Positions 51,695 to 61,320 of a stretch of DNA of 64,000 bases are shown here, in pieces; the first letter of the stretch is position 1, and every line of letters starts with the position of its first letter. Origin of the DNA: Jatrophihabitans_A sp035248685 (GTDB lineage: Bacteria; Actinomycetota; Actinomycetes; Mycobacteriales; Jatrophihabitantaceae); contig DATFHF010000080.1 of the NCBI GenBank assembly GCA_035248685.1, forward strand, positions 5,830 through 69,829. The letters run 5' to 3'. A model generated the notes under the pieces. That model was not told the origin of the DNA. It saw nothing but the letters and a program-made list of their open reading frames with translations, and made no database searches. The position numbers and the translations under genes are program-made.

Positions 51695-52885
51695 ATGGAC
51701 AAGCCGTGGCATGGCCTGCTGCATGCGCTCGGCATCGCCGGCTCGATGACCTGGCAGGTGGCCTGGTCGCTGATCCTCGGGTTCACCCTGTCGGCGGTCA
51801 TCGAAGCGCTGGTGCGCAAGGCCACCATTGCCCGGTTGCTGCCGGACGACCGGCCGCGCAGCCTGGCCACCGCCACCGTGCTGGGGGCGGCGTCGTCATC
51901 CTGTTCCTACGCCGCGGTCGCGCTGGCTAGGTCGCTGGTCCGCAAGGGAGCGAACTTCACCAGCGCGATGGCGTTCCAGATCGCTTCGACGAACCTGGTC
52001 ATCGAACTCGGCCTGATCCTCGGGCTGCTGCTCGGCTGGCGGTTCACCGCGGCCGAGTTCGTGGGCGGCCCGTTCATGATCGTGCTGTTGGCGCTGCTGC
52101 TGCGTCGGCTCATCCGGCCGCGACTGCTCGCCGAGGCACGCCAGCATGCTGAGCTGGCCGTCCCCGGCGTCATGGAAGGCCACGCGGCGATGGACATGTC
52201 CGTCACCGGCGACGGCTCGTTCGGCCGCCGGTTGCTCTCGGCCGAGGGGTTCACCTCGATCAGCCACAACTTCGTCATGGAGTGGGCGGCGGTGCTGCGC
52301 GACATCGTGATCGGGCTGCTGATCGCGGGGGCAGCGGCCGCCTGGATACCCGAGGCCTTCTGGCAGTCGCTGTTCTTCACCGATCATCCGGTGGCTGCCC
52401 GGATCTGGGGGCCGCTCATCGGCCCATTGGTCGCAGTGGCCGCGTTCGTGTGCAGCATCGGCAACGTCCCGCTGGCGGCCGTGCTCTGGAACGGCGGCAT
52501 CAGCTTCGGCGGCGTGGTCTCGTTCATCTTCGCCGACCTGATCATCCTGCCGATCATCGTGATCTACCGGAAGTACTACGGCACCCGGATGGCCTTGGTG
52601 CTGACCGGCGCCAGCTACCTGACGATGGTGGCAGCCGGCTACCTCGTCGAACTGCTGTTCAGCCCACTGCGGCTGGCGCCGACCGGACCACGGCACGCAT
52701 CGGTCGGCGAGAACGGGATCAGCTGGAACTACACCACCTGGCTCAACATGGCGTTCCTACTGCTCGCCGCGGTGCTGATCTGGCGGTTCCTGACCACCGG
52801 TGGCCGGGCGATGCTGTCGATGATGGGCGGCGGACCGGACGACATGGCAGGCCATGAGGATGCCTGCGCTCACGCGTCCCCTTGA
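51695..52885 (+). CDS. Permease of the UPF0718/ArsP-like family
   Basis: A 396-residue membrane protein with about nine hydrophobic segments in two related halves (SLILGFTLSAVIEALV ... VLGAASSSCSYAAVALARSLVRKGANF and FVCSIGNVPLAAVLWNGGISFGGVVSF). The conserved Cys-containing loop SSSCSYAA and the later CSIGN are hallmarks of the UPF0718 permeases, to which the organoarsenical exporter ArsP belongs. GGAGG precedes ATG 51695. A hydrophilic insert lies in the middle and a Met/His-containing tail (MGGGPDDMAGHEDACAHA) could touch metal. Probable role is export of a metal or metalloid compound. Confidence 0.85.
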   Translation: MDKPWHGLLHALGIAGSMTWQVAWSLILGFTLSAVIEALVRKATIARLLPDDRPRSLATATVLGAASSSCSYAAVALARSLVRKGANFTSAMAFQIASTNLVIELGLILGLLLGWRFTAAEFVGGPFMIVLLALLLRRLIRPRLLAEARQHAELAVPGVMEGHAAMDMSVTGDGSFGRRLLSAEGFTSISHNFVMEWAAVLRDIVIGLLIAGAAAAWIPEAFWQSLFFTDHPVAARIWGPLIGPLVAVAAFVCSIGNVPLAAVLWNGGISFGGVVSFIFADLIILPIIVIYRKYYGTRMALVLTGASYLTMVAAGYLVELLFSPLRLAPTGPRHASVGENGISWNYTTWLNMAFLLLAAVLIWRFLTTGGRAMLSMMGGGPDDMAGHEDACAHASP

Positions 52886-52892
52886 CCGGTGC

Positions 52893-53017
52893 TACGAAGG
52901 CGAATTACCCGAGAACATAAGTACGAACGTGAATTATCCGATCACGTAAGGGATCTGACCGCTCGCCCTGGGCCGGCCGAGCTACTACGAACGCGAATTA
53001 TCCGAATACGTAAGGGA
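52893..53017 (+). repeat. Three near-identical 32-bp direct repeats
   Basis: The gap between the permease and the next gene holds three same-strand copies of a unit beginning TACGAACGCGAATTATCCGA and ending with ACGTAAG. They start at 52893 (degenerate, about 29 bases), 52922 and 52986. Copies 2 and 3 differ at three of 32 bases. The spacing is 29 and 64 bases. The unit is AT-rich against the local background. It is too few and too irregular for a CRISPR array; a binding-site cluster for a regulator is more likely. Confidence 0.75.
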
Positions 53018-53081
53018 TTACTGCGTCAACAGAGCACTTTAGAAAGCGGCTATTCGAAGAAAAATTCGATAGTGTCTGCAA

Positions 53082-53516
53082 ATGGTCCGCCGTCCGATTG
53101 GGCATCTCCGCAGTCACTCCGCTGCGGCTGTGCTGTCCGCCGCGATCGGTGACCTGCGCCCGCACGGCATCAGCCCGGACGACATGGCCGCGGCGCTGCT
53201 GTACGCCGACCGGGTGCTGGCAGCCGACGACGATTACGGCGTGAAGCAAAGCCTGATCGTGCAAGGAGATACCGTCGGCTGGTCGGCCGTCGACGGCATG
53301 GTCGAGGTGGCCGCGTACGGGATGCTCGCCCATCGACAACTGGCCCACCAGGGCGGCGCCGGCCAGGATTGCCCGCTGTGCCAGCACATTCATTCGATGT
53401 GGCAGGGCAGCCTGATCGACCCGGTACTGGCCCGGCGCCAGCTCACCGCGACCGAGTTGCACGCTCGGGCCCGGTCGATCCTGCGCGGTGAGCTGGCCGT
53501 CCTCAACCAAGCTTGA
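53082..53516 (+). CDS. Hypothetical protein with CxxC
   Basis: A 144-residue protein of unknown family. A central stretch DYGVKQSLIVQGDTVGW is followed by GQDCPLCQHIHSMWQGS, where a CxxC plus His might bind zinc. There is no membrane segment. No ribosome-binding site is clear at ATG 53082. The repeat cluster at 52893-53017 lies just upstream and may control it. The last 14 bases overlap the convergent thioesterase-like gene. Confidence 0.6.
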   Translation: MVRRPIGHLRSHSAAAVLSAAIGDLRPHGISPDDMAAALLYADRVLAADDDYGVKQSLIVQGDTVGWSAVDGMVEVAAYGMLAHRQLAHQGGAGQDCPLCQHIHSMWQGSLIDPVLARRQLTATELHARARSILRGELAVLNQA

Positions 53517-54300
53517 TGCCGGCGAGTTGGCTGCCGTGCGCGACTAACCGCCCCTCGGCGTCCCAGACGTAGCAGACCTCGTCCACCCGCTGCGCCTCGA
53601 TCAGCTGGGCGCGCTGGAGGATCCGCACCGGACCGGGCACCGGCAGCGCCCGAACGTAGCCGGTGAGTTCCAGGGTCGGCACCCAACCGGTCGGCTCGAT
53701 GTCGAAGGTGGCCGGCGGGAAGGCGTCGATCGCGAACAGCAGCGAGCAGGCGTCGAAGGCCGCGCCGGCCGGCAACGCCAGCCAGCCGCGCAGCTCGCCC
53801 CGACCGCTGGGCCGGCCCGCTGCGAAGCCCAGGCAATCCGGTTCGATCCGCAGCTCGACCTGGTCCATGATCGGCACCGGCAGGCCGGTTGGGGTTCGGC
53901 TCGGGATCCGTAGGCAGTCGGCCATCGGCAGGGTGCCGGGGCTGGGCAGGCCGGCGTCCCAATAGGCGGTGCTGTCGGCCGCCAGCCGGCTGGTGGTGAC
54001 CAGCGCCTGCACACACGGCCGACCGGCCTGCGAGAGGATGGCCCTCAGTTGGCTGGCCGACCGGCCGGCACGCAATACCTCCACCTCGACCTCGGCGGTG
54101 CCGGGCTGTGGCGTGGCGAGGTAATGCGCGCTGGCAGCCAGCACGTGCGGGTGCGGCCCGGTCAGGCAGCTGGCCCGGCCGAGCATGGCCAGCAGGTAGC
54201 CACCGTTCGGCTTGCCGGCGATGGTCCACTCGGCACTGATCTCGACCTGAAAGGCACCGGCCGAGCGCTGCTGTACTGCGGTGACGGCGTCGAAGGTCAC
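53503..54300 (-). CDS. Thioesterase-like (double hotdog) family protein
   Basis: A 265-residue protein with the opening of PF13622-type acyl-CoA thioesterases: FQVEISAEWTIAGKPNGGYLLAMLGRA, then HVLAASAHYLATPQPG. A second hotdog half ends AEGRLVAHGSQLAGIKLG. It probably hydrolyses an acyl-CoA, but catalytic residues are not certain. The start at 54300 lies four bases beyond the stop of the F420-type gene, so both are in one operon. Confidence 0.85.
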   Translation of the reverse strand: MTFDAVTAVQQRSAGAFQVEISAEWTIAGKPNGGYLLAMLGRASCLTGPHPHVLAASAHYLATPQPGTAEVEVEVLRAGRSASQLRAILSQAGRPCVQALVTTSRLAADSTAYWDAGLPSPGTLPMADCLRIPSRTPTGLPVPIMDQVELRIEPDCLGFAAGRPSGRGELRGWLALPAGAAFDACSLLFAIDAFPPATFDIEPTGWVPTLELTGYVRALPVPGPVRILQRAQLIEAQRVDEVCYVWDAEGRLVAHGSQLAGIKLG

Positions 54301-54304
54301 CGGC

Positions 54305-54718
54305 TCAGCTGACCGGTCCGGTCCCGACCTCCGGCGTCACCACGACGCCGAGATCGCCGTACGGGAACTTGCCCCGGCCGAGGTGGCCCAGGGTGTTGAA
54401 GAACCGCGAGAGCGGCACCATCACGCCGTACTTTGCCTTGATCTGGCGGTGGATTGCCTCCCACTCCGGCCCGGCCGTCACGACCATCGCGGTGCCGGCG
54501 ATCGCGACGGTGCCCGGCTTGACCCGTCCCCGGGAGTCACTGGGCTGGAGGGTGACCCGTGAGCTGTTGCGTAACCGCTTGGCCTTACCCGACGCCGACG
54601 ACGTCCAGAAGCCGACTCGACCGCGGTCCAGCGTGGTGATCCAGGTGGCGGTAGCAACGCCGGCGCCTGATTTGCGATAGGTCGTTACCGAAACGTACTT
54701 CTCCTCGCCGATGCTCAT
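54305..54718 (-). CDS. PPOX-class F420-dependent oxidoreductase-like protein
   Basis: A 137-residue split-barrel protein. The order YVSVTTYRKSG, VGFWTSSASGKAKRLRNSSRVTLQPSDSRGRV and then GTAMVV is typical of the actinobacterial PPOX/FDOR-B group, members of which bind F420, FMN or haem-like ligands. It lies directly before the thioesterase-like gene. Substrate unknown. A second family member is at 63288. Confidence 0.88.
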   Translation of the reverse strand: MSIGEEKYVSVTTYRKSGAGVATATWITTLDRGRVGFWTSSASGKAKRLRNSSRVTLQPSDSRGRVKPGTVAIAGTAMVVTAGPEWEAIHRQIKAKYGVMVPLSRFFNTLGHLGRGKFPYGDLGVVVTPEVGTGPVS

Positions 54719-54771
54719 GGCCGGAGTGTAGTTGGCGCTCGGTGCAGTTGGATCGCCACGAGCGTGGCGGG

Positions 54772-55707
54772 TTAGCCGGCCTTCCGGATGGTTCGAGACT
54801 GCTCGTGCTGACTGAGTCCGGTGCTAGGTTGCGGACGCTGTTCGGGGGCGAGCACCGGACCGAGCCGAGCCGACCGGCCGAGCAGCCAGACGCCGCCGGC
54901 CACCAGCACCGCCACCGGCACCAGCACGTCCACCCCGACCTTGAGCAACGCTAACGCCGAGGCGGTCAGCACCCCGGCGATGATCGGCCGGGTCACCGTG
55001 CTGGGTGCCTGGGCCGACAGCCGCGCACCCAGGTACACCGCCGGTATCGCGCCGATCAGCAGCGATGTGGTGACCGACAGCTTCACCTCGCCGAACAGCA
55101 GGTGCCCGATCGCGGCCGATGCCACCAGCGGGATGGCCTGCACGATGTCGGTGCCGACCAGCTTCGCCGGCGTCAGCCGAGGGTAGGCCAGCAGCAGCAG
55201 CGCGATGATCAGCGACCCGGCGCCGACCGAGGTCATGCCCACCGCGAAACCACCGACCACGCCGATCAGCACGGTGCGGCCGGGCCGGACCACCAACTCG
55301 GCGCGGTCCCGGTGCGCGCTGCGATCGATCAGGATCCGCACGATGGTGCAGGCCAGCGACACCAGCAATACCACCCCGATGGCGATCTTCAGATCAGCCT
55401 GTACCCCGGCGGACCGGCCGACGCTGCCGACCACTGCCGAGCCGACGAAGGCCGCCGGTACCGAGCCCAGCGCCAACCAGCGCAACAGGCCGGTCTGCAC
55501 GGTTCGGCGGCGCAGGTGCACCACCGCACCGAACGGCTTCATCACCAGGCTAGTGACCAGGTCGCTGGAGATGGCGGCCAGCGGCGCGACTCCGAAGAAC
55601 AGCACCAGCAGCGGGGTCAGCAACGCACCACCGCCCATGCCTGTCAGACCCACCAGCAAGCCCACCAGGGCACCGGCGACCGTCAGGAAAGGATCAAGAT
55701 GAACCAC
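54772..55707 (-). CDS. TauE/SafE (TSUP) family permease
   Basis: A 311-residue membrane protein with about eight hydrophobic segments and the TSUP signature GLLVGLTGMGGGALLTPLLV, repeated in weaker form as GGFAVGMTSVGAGSLI in the second half. The family moves sulphite, sulphonates or other anions. The start is GTG 55707, within 14 bases of the end of the carboxylase gene, so it is translationally coupled to it. An acidic/polar C-terminal tail follows the last helix. Confidence 0.88.
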   Translation of the reverse strand: MVHLDPFLTVAGALVGLLVGLTGMGGGALLTPLLVLFFGVAPLAAISSDLVTSLVMKPFGAVVHLRRRTVQTGLLRWLALGSVPAAFVGSAVVGSVGRSAGVQADLKIAIGVVLLVSLACTIVRILIDRSAHRDRAELVVRPGRTVLIGVVGGFAVGMTSVGAGSLIIALLLLAYPRLTPAKLVGTDIVQAIPLVASAAIGHLLFGEVKLSVTTSLLIGAIPAVYLGARLSAQAPSTVTRPIIAGVLTASALALLKVGVDVLVPVAVLVAGGVWLLGRSARLGPVLAPEQRPQPSTGLSQHEQSRTIRKAG

Positions 55708-58700
55708 GGCGCAGCGCCTCGATCAGCCGTGGCCGCAGTTCGCTGGCCTGAATGACGGCGTCGACCGAGCCGACCTCGACCGCCCGCCGGATGCTGTGTA
55801 TGCCGTCGAACTCGGCGGCCACCTCGGCTAGTTTCTCCACCCGTACCGTGGTTCGCAGCTCCGAGAGCTCGGTCAGCAGCTCGGCCCGCAACCCGGCGCT
55901 GGCCGTGGCCGCACTCTCCTCCAGCCCGCGGACCCGTTCGTCCCGGGCGGTCCGGCGGTCCACCTCGCCGGCGAACACCACCGCGGCTGCCGGTGCTCCA
56001 CCGATCACCGAGGCGAACGAGCCGTCCACCGCCAACACCGTCATGGCGCTGTTGAGCGCCTTGGAGAAGACCACGAATGCACCGCCGTGGTAACGGGAAA
56101 CCACGCAGAACACGATCGGGCCGACGAAGTTCACGATGGCCCGGCCGATCTCGGCGCCGTACTCCAACTGAAGGTTGCGCATCGAGTCCGGTGAGCCGTC
56201 GAAGCCGGACAGGTTCGCCAGCACCACCACCGGCCGGTTGCCGCTGGCCGCGTTGATCGCCCGGGCGGTCTTCTTCGACGACCGCGGAAACAGCGTGCCG
56301 GCCGTCCAGATATCCGGTCCGTCGCTGGGCGGGAATCCTCGACGCGGGATCGGCCGGGACTCGATGCCGATCAGGCAGACCGGACGGCCACCGAGGTGGG
56401 CGTCGAAGATCACCGACATGTCCGCGTCTGCCATCCCGGCCCACCGTTCGAGCACCTGGTAGTCCTGGTCGGACACCGCCCGCATCAAGGTCCGGATGTC
56501 GAAGGGCTTCTTCCGATCGGGGTTGCTGACCGGGGAGAAGATGTCGCCGACCGTCCGGAAGTCACTGTCGGCCAACTGGTGCGGGTAACTGGTGACGTCC
56601 CGGTCGATCGGGTCGACGCTGCGGCCGTCTCGGGGTTCCGACTCGCCGGGTGCCACGTAGCTGTGCGTGTAGTGCTCGATCAGCAGGTCGCAGGCGGCGG
56701 ACAGGTTGGGTACCCAGTACTGGGCTTGCCCGTTCGGGCCCATCACCCGGTCGTAGCCTCCGATGCCGAAGTTGTCCTCGGCCGATACTCCACCCGAGAA
56801 GTCCAGCGACTGCTTGCCGGTCAGCACCATCGCGCTGTCCGGGGTCATCACCAGGATTCCCTTGGTGTGCATGAGCATCGTCGCTTCGGCGTTCCAGTAC
56901 GGCTGAGCACCGACGTTGATGCCGGCCACCACTATGTTGATTTCGCCGCCGGCCTGGGTAAACGTCACGATCCGCTTGAGCGCGCTGGCCACCCAGTCCA
57001 TGTTCTCGGTACCGGAATCCATCGAGATCCGGGCGCCGGCCGACAGCGCGAACCATTCCACCGGCAGCGACCGACGCTCGGCCAGATCCAGTGCTGCGAC
57101 GATCCGGCGGCATTCCGGCTCGGCGACCGCACCGAGCGCCCGGGTGGGGTCGCCGAGCAGCACCACCCGCTCGATCCCTTCCGGGTAGCGGTCGGTGCGG
57201 GTGCTGGCGACGCCCAGCACGATGCCGGCCCGGTTGCCGCCCGGTGGCCGGTCCACCGGTACCGCCTCGCCGGCCTCGTCCAGGTCGTATTCGACGAACT
57301 TGCCGCGCCGGCCGGCCAACATCGTGGTCAGTTCATAGGGGTAGATATTGCCGCGCCGGCGGGCCCGCAGCACCTTCTGGTCGTAGTCGTCCAGCGGCTG
57401 GAGCGGCTCGGTGCTCGGCTCGGACACCGAGGTGACCACGCCGGCACCGGGCTGGAAGGTGAAGTGCGCGGCCACCTGGCGCACTTTTCCGTCCGGGCCG
57501 AGCAGCCTGCCTTCGGCCAGCACGCTCTCGATGCCGGCCCCGACGGTCAACGGGGAAATGGTGCTCTGCAACGCGGTCAGCTCGTCCAGCGGCGCATCGA
57601 TCACCGGCCAGATCTGCAGCGACACGTAGTTCATGTCGAGCCGGGCGCCACCGCGGGCCGCCCGGGCGGTACGAATCGCCTCACCACAGCTGGCCACCGC
57701 CCGCTCGGCGTGCGGCAGCCCCACCACCCGTCCGGACGAGTCGCGCACCACCGCCAGCTCGCGGATCTGGGCCAGCGCGACCAGACGTTGGTCGGACTCG
57801 TTGTCCGGCGCCACGCAGTGGTACAGCAGCACGTCCTCCGGCGCGTCCAACCGGGTGACCTTGAAGTTGCGCAGCCGCCACAGGTTCAACCGCCGGCCGA
57901 CCATCGGGTGCATGCCACGCACCCGATCGTCCTCGACGATCTCGCCAGGACGTTCCGGGTCGGGTCGGTAGGTGTAGTAGGAGACCGGCCGGCTCTCGCC
58001 GGGACAGGTGGCTACCGCGAATCGGCGCGCACGCTGGACCAAGTCGAGTCCGGTCAGCAGCTGGCGTAGTTCGTCCGAGGCGGCCTGCGGCGATTCCGGG
58101 ATATCCCGCCAGAGCAGGTAGAGGTCGATCACGCCCTGGTGGCCGGCTGGCACCGCGGCCAGCTGCGCCCGCAGCTCATCGACCAGCGGTGAACCTTCGG
58201 CCAGCTCCTCGACGGACGCCACGGTGGTGATCAGGTGTCGGGGCTGCTCGTCCAGGGTGTAGTCGCAGGTCACGAACGGCCGATCGGCCGCCATGGTGTT
58301 GGTCAGGTCGTGCAGGTCGTACTCGCGGTAGTGCCGGCGGGCCAGCACCTCCAGCATCGGCTCGTGGCCACCGATGCCGGCGTCGAGCCGCTCGGCGAGG
58401 AACCGGACGATCCGCTCGGGAATGTTGGCCAGCGCCTCCATCCGGGTGGCGTAGTCGGCGGCGTCTTGGTTGGCCGCCAGGTAGCTGACCTCATCCCGCA
58501 CACCGGCCAGCACCGAGGCGCGGGCGGCGTCTACCAGCGGCTGGTCGAACCAGCGGAACCGGGCGCTGCGGGCCAGGTCGCCGACCACCGGGTACCGCAG
58601 CTGGGTGGCCGCCACCAGCCGCTCTAGTACGTCGCGCACATCGTCGGCGATGTCGGCCGACGGGATCGGGTCGTGCATCCACTGCTGGAGCAGCGACGTC

Positions 58701-61183
58701 ACCAGGTGCAGGTGCGCCGGGGTGCCCGGCTGGGCCAGGAAGATTCGGTAGACCGCCTCCTCCAGCGCCGGCGTCCGGTCGAGCTCGGTGACCCCGTAGT
58801 GGACGAGCACCCGGCGCAGTCGCTCCCGGAACGACGGCGGCAACTGCTCACGGTCCAGATCCAGGCTGTGCAGGTAGGCGTGGAAGTACTCGCGCGGGCT
58901 GTGCACCCGATCGCCGGGCGGCTCCTCGCCGGCGGGCCGGTTGCGGCCCAGCTCACAGAGGTCGGCGAAGGCGGTGAACAGCGCGATCTCGCCACCCATC
59001 GGCGGTTGGCCGGTGACCGCCAGCTCGGCCCGCAAGGCCTGGTATTCGGCCAGCGTCTGGCTGGCGTCGTCGAGATCGAAGCCCAGCAGCAGGTCGCGCA
59101 GATCATGCAGGCAGGCATTGGCCTTTTCGGCCACCGAGCCACCCCGCCGGCCGGGCAACTCCAGTTCCGGCTCGGCGGTGACCTGAGCCACCACCGGACC
59201 GGCATCACCCACCGGCTCCAGCCGGATCATCGGCATGCCGGTCTCGACCTGGCCGCCGGCGTTCACCATCAGCTCGCGTACCCGGGCCGGGAACGGGGCG
59301 GTGAGCACCGTTTCCATCTTCATGCTCTCCAGCACCAGCACCGGCGTGCCGGCCTCCACCTGATCCCCCACCGCGACCGGGACGGCCACCACCAACGCCG
59401 GCGCCGGCGAACGCAGCACCCCGCCCTCGTCGCGAGTCACCCGGTGGGTGGTGCCGTCCACCTCGATCAGGTTGACCGTGCCGTGGGTGGCGCTGAGCAC
59501 CCGGAACCGCTGATCGCCCACCTCCAACCGGCTGGCGTAGCCGTCCAGCTGCTCGACCCGGGCGTCCACCACCCGGTTGCCGGCCGTCCGTCCTTCTAGT
59601 GCGACCCGGAACCGGTTCGGCCCGAGCTGGGCGACCGCCAGCCGGTAGCTGCTGCCGCGCAGCTTCAGCTCGATCACCCGGCCGTTCTGGTGCCGGGCCT
59701 GCGGCCGACCGCCATGCGCGGTGGCCAGGAAATGCTGGCGCTCGGCCTGCTCCTGCACCTCGTAGGCGCCGATGGCAGCCGCGATCAGCGCGATGCCGGC
59801 ATGCCGGTGGGTGACTAGGCCGCCGGCTGCCCTGGTCCGATCGATCCAGCCGGTGTCGGCGCTGGCATCGATCAGCTCCGGCTGGTCCAGCAGCTCCAGC
59901 AGGAAGCTCTTGTTGGTCACGCCGCCTTCGATCACCACCGAGGTCTCGGCAACCGCCCGCCGCAACCGGGCCAACGCCTCGTCCCGGCTGCGGCCGTACG
60001 CGATGATCTTGGCGATCATCGAGTCGAAGTCGGCCGGGATCAGGTCACCGGCGCTGAAGCCGGTGTCGACTCGGATGCCGGGCCCGGCCGGCAGGTCCAG
60101 CAGCTCGATCCGGCCCGGGGACGGCGCGAAGTCCCGGTCCGGATCCTCGGCGTTCAGCCGCGCCTCAACCGCGTGGCCGATCTCATAGGGACGGCTGCCC
60201 TCCAACCGACCACCGTCGGCGACGTGCAGCTGTGCCTTGACCAGGTCCATTCCGGTGGTGGCCTCGGTGATCGGGTGCTCCACCTGCAAGCGGGTGTTCA
60301 CCTCGAGGAAAGCGAACAGCTTCTGCTCGGGCTGGTAGAGGAATTCCACCGTGCCGGCGCCGCAATAGCCGACCGCGATCGCCAACCGCTCGGCCGCCGC
60401 CTTCAATTCGGCCGCCTGGTCCTCGGCCAGTACCGCCGACGACGACTCCTCGATGATCTTCTGGTTGCGCCGCTGGATGGAGCAGTCGCGCACCCCGATC
60501 GCCCAGGCGCTGCCCTGCCCGTCCGCGATCACCTGCACCTCGACGTGGCGGGCTTGACTCACCAGCGATTCCAGGAACATCACGCCGCTGCCGAAGGCGC
60601 GCAACGCCTCGTCGCTGGTCTGGTCGAAGGCCGCGATCAGCTCCTCGTCCGAGCTGACCTTGCGGATGCCCCGGCCGCCACCACCGGCGGTCGCCTTGAG
60701 CATCAGCGGGTAGCCGAGCCGGCCGGCTACCGCCAGCGCGGCCTCGAGATCAGCGACCGGTCCCTCGCTCCACGGCGCCACCGGCACACCGACCTCGGCG
60801 GCCAGCAGCTTGGACCCGATCTTGTCACCCAGGCTGCGCATCGCGGTCGGGCTCGGGCCGATGAACGTGACGCCCAGCCGCTCGCAGAGTTCGGCGAAGG
60901 CCGGCTGCTCGGCGACGAAACCCCAACCGACCCACGCCGCGTCGGCACCGGTGTCGCGCAGCGCGCGTTCGAGCACCGCCAGATCCAGGTACGGACGGGC
61001 CGCCGCCGGGCCGATCGGATAGCCGAAGTCGGCGTCCCGGACGAACTTCGCCGAGCTCTCGGCATCGGTGTAGAGGGCCACCGTCTCGATCTGGTGACCA
61101 CCGGCCGCGTTGAGTTCGCGGACAGCGTGGATCAGCCGCATGGCGGCCTCACCACGGTTGATGATCGCGATCCGACTGAACAC
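55694..61183 (-). CDS. Fused acetyl/acyl-CoA carboxylase (BC-BCCP-central-CT)
   Basis: An 1829-residue multidomain carboxylase. Residues 1-450 are biotin carboxylase (IAIINRGEAAMRLI, ATP-grasp loop TAGGGGRGIRK, EVNTRLQVEHPITE). The biotin carrier is near 590-660, with Lys622 in ESMKMET. A long central region of about 600 residues has no catalytic motif I can name. From about 1300 comes a carboxyltransferase (GIVLGVAS, SAGARISMDSG, GGINVG-like, YHGGAFVVFS). The order recalls eukaryotic ACC in one chain, whereas most actinobacteria use separate alpha and beta subunits. Start is GTG 61183 with GGAGAGG upstream. It could give malonyl-, methylmalonyl- or a longer acyl-CoA. Its stop overlaps the TSUP permease start. 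Confidence 0.93.
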   Translation of the reverse strand: MFSRIAIINRGEAAMRLIHAVRELNAAGGHQIETVALYTDAESSAKFVRDADFGYPIGPAAARPYLDLAVLERALRDTGADAAWVGWGFVAEQPAFAELCERLGVTFIGPSPTAMRSLGDKIGSKLLAAEVGVPVAPWSEGPVADLEAALAVAGRLGYPLMLKATAGGGGRGIRKVSSDEELIAAFDQTSDEALRAFGSGVMFLESLVSQARHVEVQVIADGQGSAWAIGVRDCSIQRRNQKIIEESSSAVLAEDQAAELKAAAERLAIAVGYCGAGTVEFLYQPEQKLFAFLEVNTRLQVEHPITEATTGMDLVKAQLHVADGGRLEGSRPYEIGHAVEARLNAEDPDRDFAPSPGRIELLDLPAGPGIRVDTGFSAGDLIPADFDSMIAKIIAYGRSRDEALARLRRAVAETSVVIEGGVTNKSFLLELLDQPELIDASADTGWIDRTRAAGGLVTHRHAGIALIAAAIGAYEVQEQAERQHFLATAHGGRPQARHQNGRVIELKLRGSSYRLAVAQLGPNRFRVALEGRTAGNRVVDARVEQLDGYASRLEVGDQRFRVLSATHGTVNLIEVDGTTHRVTRDEGGVLRSPAPALVVAVPVAVGDQVEAGTPVLVLESMKMETVLTAPFPARVRELMVNAGGQVETGMPMIRLEPVGDAGPVVAQVTAEPELELPGRRGGSVAEKANACLHDLRDLLLGFDLDDASQTLAEYQALRAELAVTGQPPMGGEIALFTAFADLCELGRNRPAGEEPPGDRVHSPREYFHAYLHSLDLDREQLPPSFRERLRRVLVHYGVTELDRTPALEEAVYRIFLAQPGTPAHLHLVTSLLQQWMHDPIPSADIADDVRDVLERLVAATQLRYPVVGDLARSARFRWFDQPLVDAARASVLAGVRDEVSYLAANQDAADYATRMEALANIPERIVRFLAERLDAGIGGHEPMLEVLARRHYREYDLHDLTNTMAADRPFVTCDYTLDEQPRHLITTVASVEELAEGSPLVDELRAQLAAVPAGHQGVIDLYLLWRDIPESPQAASDELRQLLTGLDLVQRARRFAVATCPGESRPVSYYTYRPDPERPGEIVEDDRVRGMHPMVGRRLNLWRLRNFKVTRLDAPEDVLLYHCVAPDNESDQRLVALAQIRELAVVRDSSGRVVGLPHAERAVASCGEAIRTARAARGGARLDMNYVSLQIWPVIDAPLDELTALQSTISPLTVGAGIESVLAEGRLLGPDGKVRQVAAHFTFQPGAGVVTSVSEPSTEPLQPLDDYDQKVLRARRRGNIYPYELTTMLAGRRGKFVEYDLDEAGEAVPVDRPPGGNRAGIVLGVASTRTDRYPEGIERVVLLGDPTRALGAVAEPECRRIVAALDLAERRSLPVEWFALSAGARISMDSGTENMDWVASALKRIVTFTQAGGEINIVVAGINVGAQPYWNAEATMLMHTKGILVMTPDSAMVLTGKQSLDFSGGVSAEDNFGIGGYDRVMGPNGQAQYWVPNLSAACDLLIEHYTHSYVAPGESEPRDGRSVDPIDRDVTSYPHQLADSDFRTVGDIFSPVSNPDRKKPFDIRTLMRAVSDQDYQVLERWAGMADADMSVIFDAHLGGRPVCLIGIESRPIPRRGFPPSDGPDIWTAGTLFPRSSKKTARAINAASGNRPVVVLANLSGFDGSPDSMRNLQLEYGAEIGRAIVNFVGPIVFCVVSRYHGGAFVVFSKALNSAMTVLAVDGSFASVIGGAPAAAVVFAGEVDRRTARDERVRGLEESAATASAGLRAELLTELSELRTTVRVEKLAEVAAEFDGIHSIRRAVEVGSVDAVIQASELRPRLIEALRRGSS

Positions 61184-61320
61184 CGAGCCTGCCTCTCCAC
61201 GCACCACCGGAGCGCAGTCCGGCAACTGGGTCCTCACCCTAATCGCTACTGTGCCAGCCACCGAGTGCCACGAGATATCGCGAATGTGCCGGGGTCGGGT
61301 TAACCGGCCTTAGTGCGGGC

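Noticed and set aside
52893..53017. Repeats as a CRISPR array
   Set aside because: Only three copies, spacers of 0 and about 32 bases, degenerate first copy, no cas genes.
56396..58069. 557-codon forward frame opposite the carboxylase, and others at 60173-61303 and 61837-63486
   Set aside because: These are antisense shadows rich in Arg, His, Gln and Val; the reverse strand has intact catalytic motifs.
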